A stretch of 64,000 nt of DNA from Halomonas stenophila. Its GTDB lineage: Bacteria > Pseudomonadota > Gammaproteobacteria > Pseudomonadales > Halomonadaceae. Below are positions 18,223 to 25,155 of this stretch, piece by piece. Position numbers and translations under genes: made by a program. Location of the stretch: positions 1-64,000 of the forward strand of contig NZ_JACHXR010000013.1 of NCBI RefSeq assembly GCF_014192275.1, read 5' to 3'. Within the stretch, counting starts at the first letter, position 1, and each line of letters opens with the position of its first letter. The notes below the pieces were generated by a model. It searched no databases. It was not told the origin of the DNA and worked only from the letters and a program-made list of their open reading frames with translations.

Positions 18223-18957
18223 ATGCTATCGAACATCCGCATCGTCCTCGTCCAGACCTACCACCCCGGCAACATCGGCGCCTCGGCGCGGGCCATGAAG
18301 ACCATGGGCCTCGAGAACCTGGTGCTGGTCACTCCCCGCTGCTTCCCCGACCCCGAGGCCTCGCGACTCGCCGCCGGCGCCGAGGACGTCGTCGACAACG
18401 CCCGGGTGGTGGGCTCGCTGGCGGAGGCCGTCGACGACTGCGTGCAGGTGGTCGGCGCCAGCGCCCGCCTGCGCAGCCTGCCGTTGCCCCACTTCGATGA
18501 GCCCGCGGACATGGCCGATGCCCTGATGGCCAACGCCACCGACGATCCGGTGGCCCTGGTCTTCGGTCGCGAGCGCTTCGGCCTGACCAACGACGAGATC
18601 CGCCACTGCAGCCATCAGGTCAGCATTCCCGCCAACCCGGACTACGGCGTCCTCAACCTCTCCCAGGCCGTTCAGGTGCTGGCCTACGAGGTGTTCCGGG
18701 CCTGGCGACAGCGCCCGGACAGCGACTTCCGGGCGCCCCGCCCCTCCCATGACCGCCAACCCACCCGGGAGCAGCTGGGGCATTTCCATGACCACCTGTC
18801 CCGGGTCATGCAGGCCAGCGGCTTTATCACCCAGCCCCATGCCCGCACCGAGGAACAGCTCCAGGCGCTGTTCGCCCGCGCCCGGCCCTCGCGCAAGGAA
18901 CTCTCGCTGCTGCGGGGCCTGCTGAGCTCGGTGGAACAAGGCCTGGACGACGCCTGA
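18223..18957 (+). CDS. trmJ: tRNA (cytidine/uridine-32-2'-O)-methyltransferase TrmJ
   Basis: TrmJ methylates the ribose of tRNA position 32 using SAM. The 244-residue protein shows the SpoU/TrmD trefoil-knot motifs: IRIVLVQTYHPGNIGASARAMKTMG near the start, LVFGRERFGLTNDE in the middle, and IPANPDYGVLNLSQAVQVLAYE forming the cofactor knot. The remaining C-terminal helical extension is typical of TrmJ. It is followed by a run of GTCA repeats and the sRNA candidate. Confidence 0.93.
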   Translation: MLSNIRIVLVQTYHPGNIGASARAMKTMGLENLVLVTPRCFPDPEASRLAAGAEDVVDNARVVGSLAEAVDDCVQVVGASARLRSLPLPHFDEPADMADALMANATDDPVALVFGRERFGLTNDEIRHCSHQVSIPANPDYGVLNLSQAVQVLAYEVFRAWRQRPDSDFRAPRPSHDRQPTREQLGHFHDHLSRVMQASGFITQPHARTEEQLQALFARARPSRKELSLLRGLLSSVEQGLDDA

Positions 18958-18960
18958 GCC

Positions 18961-19014
18961 GTCACGGAGTCGTCATTTCCCGGTCACGGCACCGTCATCC
19001 GCCCCGCCGATACT
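18961..19014 (+). promoter_or_regulatory. Four 11-bp-spaced GTCA motifs (Pho-box-like) with a -10 element
   Basis: GTCA occurs at 18961, 18972, 18983 and 18994, exactly every 11 bp, so that the 16-base pattern GTCACGGNNNCGTCAT repeats twice, 22 bp apart. PhoB and other OmpR-family activators bind direct repeats of TGTCA/GTCA-like units spaced 11 bp. The last unit ends near 19004, and a possible -10 (GATACT, 19009-19014) follows with no good -35, as in activator-dependent promoters where the box replaces the -35. The regulator's identity is inference. Confidence 0.6.
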
Positions 19015-19020
19015 GATCCT

Positions 19021-19171
19021 GCCCGAGACGGGACCGGCAAGGGACACTGCCACTCGCGTTGCCAGGGACGCACGGGGGCAGGACGCCCCCCAGGGAGGAT
19101 TATCGCGGCATCGGGACGATGCCCAGGGAGGATGGAGATATCGCCACGACGCCCCGCGTCGTGGCGTTTTT
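19021..19171 (+). ncRNA. Candidate CsrA/RsmA-sequestering small RNA
   Basis: About 150 bases with ten GGA motifs (19031 to 19136) and a strong terminator. GGA sits in hairpin loops: GGCA-AGGGACAC-TGCC (19036-19051); GGGGGC-AGGAC-GCCCCC (19074-19090); and GGCATCG-GGA-CGATGCC (19107-19123). It also lies in two copies of CAGGGAGGAT flanking the last hairpin. This is the layout of CsrB, RsmY and RsmZ, which titrate the translational repressor CsrA/RsmA. No long ORF is present. The known GacA box (TGTAAG-N6-CTTACA) is not seen upstream; Pho-like repeats are found instead. The 5' end is inferred from the -10 element. Confidence 0.75.
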
Positions 19172-19172
19172 C
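19142..19172 (+). terminator. Intrinsic terminator of the sRNA candidate
   Basis: A perfect 10-bp stem CGCCACGACG/CGTCGTGGCG with loop CCCCG, followed by TTTTTC. Confidence 0.92.
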
Positions 19173-19196
19173 TTGGCGCCGCCGCCCGAGCTTCAG

Positions 19197-19346
19197 GCCG
19201 GGGTCAGCCAGTCACCGTAGGCCGCCAGGTCGTCGCCCAGCCCGCCGGTGGCCACCGCCTCCACCGCCGTGATGCTCACTCGCTTGCCTCCTGGCGCTCC
19301 CAGACCTCGATCGCCGCCGCCACCTGCTCGGCGTCGATGATACGCA
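19197..19346 (-). pseudogene. Short overlapping ORF remnants behind RidA
   Basis: On the minus strand a 23-codon frame begins MRIIDAEQVAAAIEVWE and stops, and an overlapping frame reads about 30 codons ending GLGDDLAAYGDWLTPA. The first resembles the start, and the second the end, of a longer enzyme whose middle is gone. I cannot name it; MRIIDAEQV is reminiscent of ornithine cyclodeaminase/mu-crystallin starts. Confidence 0.3.
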
Positions 19347-19348
19347 TC

Positions 19349-19531
19349 TCAGGCCTCCGGCAACGCGGCCACGACCATGATCTCGACCTTCCACTCGGGC
19401 TTGGCCAGCGGGGCCTCGACCGCGGCGCGCACCGGCGGGCGGCCAGGCACTTGGCCGGCCAGGTAGACGGTGCCGTTGTGGAAGGCGATCTGGCTCATGC
19501 GGGTGTTGCTGTCGTGATGGGTCAGGCTCAT
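19349..19531 (-). pseudogene. RidA/YjgF-family gene with internal deletion
   Basis: The 60-codon frame begins HHDSNTRMSQIAFHNGTVYLAGQV, the N-terminal third of a RidA-type enamine/imine deaminase, and then jumps straight to RAAVEAPLAKPEWKVEIMVVAA, its C-terminal end with the conserved Arg and Glu. Normal members are about 115-130 residues, so the middle 55 or so are missing while the frame is kept. The trimer core helices are lost, so activity is unlikely. It lies between two other gene remnants on the same strand. Confidence 0.7.
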
Positions 19532-19558
19532 GGGGTGATCCCACTCGGTCGGGGGCGC

Positions 19559-19680
19559 TCAGGCACCGGTGAAGCCCGCCATGAAGGCGGCCAGATTGTG
19601 ACTCAGGTGATCGGTGGGGTAGCCGCCCTCCTGCACCAGCACCGTGGGCAGGTGCGGCAATGGCAAGCGACGAGGACGCC
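19559..19680 (-). pseudogene. C-terminal remnant of a histone-deacetylase-like amidohydrolase
   Basis: The last 30 or so codons of this frame read LPTVLVQEGGYPTDHLSHNL and AAFMAGF before the stop. LPxxxxQEGGY with the catalytic-site Tyr is the conserved end of bacterial HDAC-like enzymes such as acetylpolyamine amidohydrolase. Upstream the frame is not HDAC-like, so the gene is a 3' fragment. HDAC-like, RidA and amino-acid enzymes often form one operon in pseudomonads, so this looks like a collapsed operon. Confidence 0.6.
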
Positions 19681-19871
19681 TTCCACCATGGGCCGAGCCG
19701 CTGAAGAACGCAAACCGGCGAGGTGAAGGCCCGTCGCACGAGGCGCCTCGGCGAGCCTGGTCATCCCGCGCGCGGCGCTGCCGGGCCAGTCCTCCACCCC
19801 ACTGGCCGACCCGGCGGCTCTCCCTGTAGCCTTCGGTAGAGCCCCATCCACCATCGCCAGGAGAGAATCTC

Positions 19872-20978
19872 ATGCCGCGTTTCCCGGACCACCTCACCTC
19901 GCCCGGTCCCGACAACCCCTTTCCCGGCATCTGGGTGCTGCAGCGGCGCCTGGGACACGAGATCGCCCACCGCCTGGGCTCCAACGAGGGCCTCGACATG
20001 CCCCATGCCGCCCTGCGCGCGCACTTTGGCGACACCATGACGGAGCACGTCTATTGCTATGGGGACGCCGAGGCCCTGGGCGTGCGCGAGCGCCTGGCAG
20101 ACCGCCACGGCTTCGCGGTGGACTCCCTGCTGGTCGACGCCGGCTGCGACAGCCTGCTGGCACTGGCCCTGCGCACCGTCGCCCCGACCGGTACCACCGT
20201 GGTCGCCTCCGCCGGGACCTACCCCACCTTCGGCTACTTCGCCCGGGGCCAGGGCTGTCGCCTGGTGGAGGTCGACTACCGGGAGGACGCCGAGCGGCTC
20301 GCCCCGGACCTCGACGCCCTGGTGCGCGCCGCCCACGAGGAGGACGCCCGCCTGGTGTACCTGGCCAACCCGGACAACCCCACCGGCCATGTCCACGACG
20401 AGGCCAGCGTCTCGCGGCTGCGCGCGGATCTGCCCGAGGACTGCTGGCTGCTGCTGGACGAGGCCTACCATGACTTCCGCGACGACGCCGCGGCCTCGGG
20501 CTTCAGCCGGGCCCTGCCCGGGGTGATCCGTTGCCGCACGCTGTCCAAGGCGCTGGGGCTCGCGGGGCTGCGGGTCGGCTATGCGATCGCCGAGCCCGAC
20601 ACCCTGGCCATGATGATGAAGGTGCGCATCCATTACGCCGTCTCCACCCTCAGCCTGGCGGCCGCCGAGGTGGTGCTGGATCACCCCGAGGAGATCGACC
20701 GGCACATCCGCGACGTCATCGCCCGGCGGGAGCGGCTGGCCCGGCACTTTCGCGAGCTCGGCGCCGACGTGCTGCCGAGCGCCACCAACTTCATCGGCAT
20801 CCGCCTGGCCAGTGCGGACCTGGCCAAGCGCGTGCATGCCGACCTGCTGCAGCAAGGCAAGCTGATCGCCCGCCCCGCCCATCCGTCGCTGGGCCACATG
20901 CTGCGTATCACCGCCGTGGAGGATGCCCTGGTGCCGGGCCGGCTGAGGGAACTGGAAGCGGCCCTGCAGAACGCCTAG
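19872..20978 (+). CDS. Class I/II PLP-dependent aminotransferase, HisC-like
   Basis: A 368-residue fold-type I aminotransferase. YLANPDNPTGHVHDE (Asn anchoring PLP), LLLDEAYHDF (Asp pairing with the pyridine nitrogen), and RTLSKALGLAGLRVGYAIA with the Schiff-base lysine are all present, in the order found in histidinol-phosphate aminotransferases. The N-terminus is atypical (PGIWVLQRRLGHEIAHRLGSNEG) and no his genes are near, so it may serve another amino acid. ATG 19872 follows the ribosome site AGGAGAG. Confidence 0.85.
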   Translation: MPRFPDHLTSPGPDNPFPGIWVLQRRLGHEIAHRLGSNEGLDMPHAALRAHFGDTMTEHVYCYGDAEALGVRERLADRHGFAVDSLLVDAGCDSLLALALRTVAPTGTTVVASAGTYPTFGYFARGQGCRLVEVDYREDAERLAPDLDALVRAAHEEDARLVYLANPDNPTGHVHDEASVSRLRADLPEDCWLLLDEAYHDFRDDAAASGFSRALPGVIRCRTLSKALGLAGLRVGYAIAEPDTLAMMMKVRIHYAVSTLSLAAAEVVLDHPEEIDRHIRDVIARRERLARHFRELGADVLPSATNFIGIRLASADLAKRVHADLLQQGKLIARPAHPSLGHMLRITAVEDALVPGRLRELEAALQNA

Positions 20979-21013
20979 GGCCGGAGGTCCGGGCCGGTCA
21001 CGCCGGGCGATTC

Positions 21014-21313
21014 TCAGCAGCGCCCCTGCATGGCCAGGCCCGGCGGACAGAAGCGGGAACGGTGCCGGTCGCGATCTCGATAATGACGCCGGTCATGGTA
21101 ATGCCGATCGTCGTAGTGGCGGTCGCGGTCATGGCCATAGTGTTCCCAGTAATCATCCTCATAGTGATCATGGTGGCGGTGATAGCCGCCATCGTGGCCA
21201 TCGATCTCGATCAACGGCTCGCTCATGACGCGCGCCGGCGTATAGCTGCAGCCCGCCAGGGTCAGGGCCGCCACCATCAGCATGGCGGGCCCCACGATTC
21301 TGGCCATGTTCAT
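21014..21313 (-). CDS. Small His/Asp-rich lipoprotein, copy A
   Basis: A 99-residue protein with a lipoprotein signal (MLMVAALTLAGCS, lipobox LAGC), then SYTPARVMSEPLIEIDGHDGG, a long stretch of His, Asp, Arg and Tyr, and the closing RFCPPGLAMQGRC. The His-rich middle suggests metal binding in the periplasm or at the outer membrane, but no function is known to me. ATG 21313 is chosen for the ribosome site GGAGGGG. The next gene on the same strand is a paralogue sharing both ends. Confidence 0.75.
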   Translation of the reverse strand: MNMARIVGPAMLMVAALTLAGCSYTPARVMSEPLIEIDGHDGGYHRHHDHYEDDYWEHYGHDRDRHYDDRHYHDRRHYRDRDRHRSRFCPPGLAMQGRC

Positions 21314-21353
21314 GACGCCCCTCCCCCGTCCGTTCATGGTCAGGCCCGCCGGA

Positions 21354-21551
21354 TCAGCAGCGCCCCTTCTTCGCCTGGCCGGGGGGGCAGAAGCCGCCGC
21401 CGTGGCGATACCGGTCGTGGTCGTGGCCGTCGTGGTGATCGCCGAACTCGACCAACGGCTCGGAGCTGATCCGCGCCGGCGTGTAGCTGCAGCCCGCCAG
21501 GAAGGTGGCGGCGATCAACAGGGTCGAGAGCAGCAGGGTTCGACAACGCAT
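21354..21551 (-). CDS. Small His/Asp-rich lipoprotein, copy B
   Basis: A 65-residue paralogue of the downstream neighbour. It has a signal peptide and lipobox (LLIAATFLAGCS), then CSYTPARISSEPLVEF, a shorter GDHHDGHDHDRYRHGG segment, and the same tail FCPPGQAKKGRC. GGAG lies 5 bases before ATG 21551. The 40-base gap to copy A suggests one transcript formed by tandem duplication, with expansion of the His/Asp region in copy A. Confidence 0.75.
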   Translation of the reverse strand: MRCRTLLLSTLLIAATFLAGCSYTPARISSEPLVEFGDHHDGHDHDRYRHGGGFCPPGQAKKGRC

Positions 21552-21863
21552 AAGGACTCCAGATAGAGAGTGGTTGATCGCCATTCTAGCGAACCGAGGC
21601 CGATTGCCCCATGTGGCACGGCGGCGACGCCGCTGTTGCCGAAGAGAGACATCCTGGTGAACAGCCTGCGACACCTGTCACATGACAGCTGTAATGCCAA
21701 CGCCCACGGCCGTTTACCTGCCACCTGCACAACCAGCGATTTTCCGCTTGGAAACAGTCCATTGCCGACGTTCATAGACCCCCGGCATGGCTGGCACGCG
21801 ACTTGCTCCCTCCTGGACGGTGACCCGAATCGCCACCAACAACAACACCACAGGAGACACTCC

Positions 21864-22454
21864 ATGGCACCACTCGCCAAGCAAAGCCTCGCCGTCCTGC
21901 TGATCACGGCCACCAGCCAGGCCGCCCTCGCCGAGCTGCCCGGCATGCGCGGCCCCCAGCACTTCGGCTTCACCGTCCCGGACCGCCAGGCCGCCGTGGA
22001 CTTCTTCGTCGACGTGATCGGCTGCCAGGCCTTCTTCACCATCGGACCGTTCGGCCCGTTCGAGGACGACTGGATGGCGGTGAACCTGAACGTCCACCCG
22101 AAGGCCACCATCCCCGCCGCCCACCTGGTGCGCTGCGGGGATGGCACCAACCTGGAGATCTTCGAGTACACCGCGCCGGACCAGCGCACCGAGCCGCCAC
22201 GCAACAGCGACATCGGCGGCCACCATATCGCCTTCTATGTCGACGACATGGACCAGGCCGTGGCCTACCTGAGGGAACAAGACGTGGAAGTGCTCGGTGA
22301 GCCCCATACCTTTACCGAAGGCCCGATGGAAGGCCTGACCTGGGTCTACTTCATGGCGCCGTGGGGCATGCAGCTCGAGTTGGTCAGCGTGCCCTACGGC
22401 ACCATGGGCTACGAGGAGGCGCATCGCGGGCGTCTCTGGGACCCGCGTCACTGA
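21864..22454 (+). CDS. Secreted VOC-family (glyoxalase-fold) protein
   Basis: A 196-residue protein with a probable Sec signal peptide (residues 1-23, QSLAVLLITATSQAALA). Two betaalphabetabetabeta modules of the vicinal oxygen chelate fold follow: HFGFTVPDRQAAVDFFVDVIG, then HHIAFYVDDMDQAVAYLREQ, with a metal-ligand-type E in LEIFEY and MQLELVSVP. VOC enzymes are usually cytoplasmic, so the signal peptide is unusual. ATG 21864 follows AGGAGACACTCC. Substrate unknown. Confidence 0.8.
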   Translation: MAPLAKQSLAVLLITATSQAALAELPGMRGPQHFGFTVPDRQAAVDFFVDVIGCQAFFTIGPFGPFEDDWMAVNLNVHPKATIPAAHLVRCGDGTNLEIFEYTAPDQRTEPPRNSDIGGHHIAFYVDDMDQAVAYLREQDVEVLGEPHTFTEGPMEGLTWVYFMAPWGMQLELVSVPYGTMGYEEAHRGRLWDPRH

Positions 22455-22840
22455 AGGGCACGCGCCCCCTCCCTGCCGGCGGCACCCGATGGTGCCGCCT
22501 CCAGACCTTCCCATCCGGGAAGCCCCCTCCACGATGATTGACACGCCAGCCCCGGCGCCTCCCAGGCTCGGGCCCATGACCTACCCGTCAGCCGGGTCCA
22601 CGCGGCCGGCCCGGCGCGTCGGCGGAGGACACTCGACGGCCAGACGAATCGGTGGTTTCGTATATAGAGTCTATCCCCTGTCCAGGCCGGCATCGGTCGA
22701 CTGCCTTCGACCCCCTGGTGAGTACAGCATGCAATATATTGACCTCGAGGTGAGAACCGCCGTGATCGTCCACGGCTTCGATAGCCAGAATCGAGGGGTA
22801 ACCGAGCCGTCGTCACCCGCCACCATGAGGAACATGCCAA
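22455..22840 (+). other. Intergenic region, hairpin near the left end
   Basis: A 9-bp hairpin GGCGGCACC-CGAT-GGTGCCGCC (22478-22499) lies 24 bases past the VOC gene and probably ends its message, without a T run. The rest has an AT-richer patch (CGTATATAGAGTCTATCC, near 22659-22676) that may hold the promoter of the dehydrogenase at 22841. No gene seen. Confidence 0.5.
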
Positions 22841-23821
22841 ATGAAGAAATGCATCCTGGCCTATGGGCGCCTGAGCGATGAGCAACTGGCCCAGCTCGCC
22901 CAGGAGTTCGAGGTTCGCGACTTCTCCGGCCTGGCCTCCTCCGAGGATCCGGCCTTCCGGGCCGCCCTGCCCGAGGCCCATGGCCTGATCGGCTCGAGCC
23001 TGACCATCACCCCGGAGCTGCTGGACATGGCGCCGAGGCTGGAGGCCATCGCCACCATCTCGGTGGGCCACGACAACTATCCCGTCGAGGAGCTGACGCG
23101 CCGCGGGATCCTGCTGTGCAACACGCCGGACGTGCTCACCGAGACCACCGCCGATACCGGCTTCCTGCTGATCATGGCCACCGCCCGCCGTGCCGTGGAG
23201 CTGGCGGAGTTCGTGCGTCGCGGCGACTGGCGGCAGGGCATCGGCCCGGAGCACTTCGGCACCGATGTCCACGGCAAGACGCTCGGCCTGGTGGGCTTCG
23301 GCCGCATCGGTGCGGCGATCGCACGACGCGGTGCGCTGGGCTTCGGCATGAAGGTGCTCTACTCCAACGCCTCCCCGAAGCCCGACCTCGAGGCGGAGCT
23401 CGGCGCCGAACGCCGCGAGCTCGACGCCCTGCTGGCCGACGCCGATATCGTCTGCATCACGGTGCCCCTGACCGTCGAGACCGAACACATGATCGGCGCC
23501 CGGGAGTTCGGCCTGATGAAGCCATCGGCCATCCTGGTCAACATCGCCCGCGGCAGGGTGATCCAGGAGGCGGCGCTGATCAACGCCCTGGAGACCGGCC
23601 AGATCCACGCGGCAGGCCTCGACGTCTTCGCGCATGAGCCGCTGTCCCCCGAGTCGCCGCTGCCCCATATGGCCAACGTGGTGGCCCTCCCCCACATCGG
23701 CTCGGCGACCCACGAGACGCGCAACGCCATGGCCCAGAGAGCCGTGGACAACCTGCGCCTGGCGCTGAAGGGGCAGCGCCCCATCAGCCTGGTCAACGAG
23801 GCGGCCTGGCGGCCCGCCTGA
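22841..23821 (+). CDS. ghrB: D-2-hydroxyacid dehydrogenase (GhrB / 2-ketogluconate reductase type)
   Basis: A 326-residue NAD(P)H-dependent reductase for glyoxylate, hydroxypyruvate or 2-ketogluconate. Seen are ISVGHDNYPVEELTRRGI, the Rossmann motif KTLGLVGFGRIGAAIARR, the catalytic Arg in VNIARGRVIQE, Glu in DVFAHEPLSPESPL, and His in ALPHIGSATHETR. Phosphonate dehydrogenases share this architecture, but no phosphonate genes are nearby. A MKKCILAY start fits the family. Confidence 0.82.
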   Translation: MKKCILAYGRLSDEQLAQLAQEFEVRDFSGLASSEDPAFRAALPEAHGLIGSSLTITPELLDMAPRLEAIATISVGHDNYPVEELTRRGILLCNTPDVLTETTADTGFLLIMATARRAVELAEFVRRGDWRQGIGPEHFGTDVHGKTLGLVGFGRIGAAIARRGALGFGMKVLYSNASPKPDLEAELGAERRELDALLADADIVCITVPLTVETEHMIGAREFGLMKPSAILVNIARGRVIQEAALINALETGQIHAAGLDVFAHEPLSPESPLPHMANVVALPHIGSATHETRNAMAQRAVDNLRLALKGQRPISLVNEAAWRPA

Positions 23822-23979
23822 GCGACGCCCCGGCGGGGCACGCGCCACGGGGGAGCGAGGAGCCATACCGAAAAAACCCCCAGCCAGCCGCGCCCAAATC
23901 GGAAAAAACCACCGATGGCGTGTCCCCGCGAGTTTGTTATCGTCAGCCCTCGAACCCCGCCAATGCCAGGAGGTAGCCA

Positions 23980-25155
23980 ATGGGCTCCGAGTCCCTGCCG
24001 GAAACAGTTCCCGCCACCATGTCGGCCATGCTGCTGACCGGCCATGGCGACGTGGACAAGCTGGTCCATGACACGCATGTCCCCACCCCGCGACCCGCCG
24101 CCGGCGAGGTGCTGGTGAAGGTCACCGCCACGGCGAAGAACAACACCGATCGCAAGGCGCGCGAGGGCCTCTACCCGACCAAGGACAAGGGCGAGGTGAC
24201 CTCCTTCGCCATGGGCGGCTCGCCGACGCTGACCTTCCCGCGCATCCAGGGCGCCGACGTGGTCGGCCGGGTGGTCGCCGTGGGCGAGGGCGTGGACGCC
24301 TCGCGCATCGGCGAGCGCGGGCTGCTCGACTTCAACCTCTATGCCGACGCCCGTCGCGATATCAACCTGACCCCGGACTACTACGGCCATGGCGCCGACG
24401 GCGGCTTCGCCGAGTACATCGCCGTGCCCTCGGACCAGTTCCACCACGTGGCCAACCCGGAGCTGGCCGACGCCGAGCTGGCGGCCATGGGCATGTGCTC
24501 CTACCAGACCGCCTACCATATGATGACCGCGGCCCGGGTCCGCGCCGGGGAGCGGGTGCTGGTCACCGGCGCCAGCGGCGGCGTGGGCACGGCGCTGATC
24601 CAGCTGTGCCGCATCGTGGGCGCCATCCCCTATGCGTTGAGCCAGCGCGACAAGGCCCAGGCGCTGCTCGAACTGGGCGCCGAGGCGGTGCTCGACCGCT
24701 CCGACATGACTGACTTCGACGAGAAGGTGAAGGCGGTCACCGGCGGCTCGCCGATCGATGCGGTGATGGACCTGGTCGGCGGCGACATGACCGACCGCTT
24801 CATCGACACCATGATCGTCGACATGAACCGCCGCACCAGCTACCCGCGGCTGTCCATCGCCGGGGCCAGCGGCGGCAATGTCAGCGAGATCATGTGGACC
24901 CGCGTCTACCTCTACCAGGTGCAGATCTTCGGCGTCTCCCACGGCACCCGGGAGGAGGCCGAGCAGCTGGTGAAATGGATCCGCGGCGGCCAGCTGAAGC
25001 CGGTGCTGCACGCGGCCTTCAAGCTCTCCGAGCTGCACGAGGCGGAGCGCTACTTCGTCAATCGTGGCAGCAACTACCTGGGCAAGATCGTGATCGTCCC
25101 GGATTCCGAGTGGCCGCAACACGGCGCCCCCTTCGCGCTCGAGGGAACACGATGA
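23980..25155 (+). CDS. Zinc-independent MDR-family reductase (quinone-reductase-like)
   Basis: A 391-residue medium-chain dehydrogenase/reductase. The GroES-like N-terminal domain has PAAGEVLVKVTATAKNNTDRK and PRIQGADVVGRVVAVGEGVD. The cofactor domain has VLVTGASGGVGTALIQLCRIVGA, the NADPH-binding AxxGxxG-type loop of quinone reductases. No catalytic-zinc Cys/His set is seen. ATG 23980 follows GGAGGTAGCCA. The stop overlaps the start of the proline-racemase-family gene (ATGA), so the two are coupled and likely act on one substrate. Confidence 0.8.
   Translation: MGSESLPETVPATMSAMLLTGHGDVDKLVHDTHVPTPRPAAGEVLVKVTATAKNNTDRKAREGLYPTKDKGEVTSFAMGGSPTLTFPRIQGADVVGRVVAVGEGVDASRIGERGLLDFNLYADARRDINLTPDYYGHGADGGFAEYIAVPSDQFHHVANPELADAELAAMGMCSYQTAYHMMTAARVRAGERVLVTGASGGVGTALIQLCRIVGAIPYALSQRDKAQALLELGAEAVLDRSDMTDFDEKVKAVTGGSPIDAVMDLVGGDMTDRFIDTMIVDMNRRTSYPRLSIAGASGGNVSEIMWTRVYLYQVQIFGVSHGTREEAEQLVKWIRGGQLKPVLHAAFKLSELHEAERYFVNRGSNYLGKIVIVPDSEWPQHGAPFALEGTR

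Noticed and set aside
18958..19020. A GacA box (TGTAAG-N6-CTTACA) for the sRNA candidate
   Set aside because: Searched by eye and not found; the phased GTCA repeats are the only clear motif.
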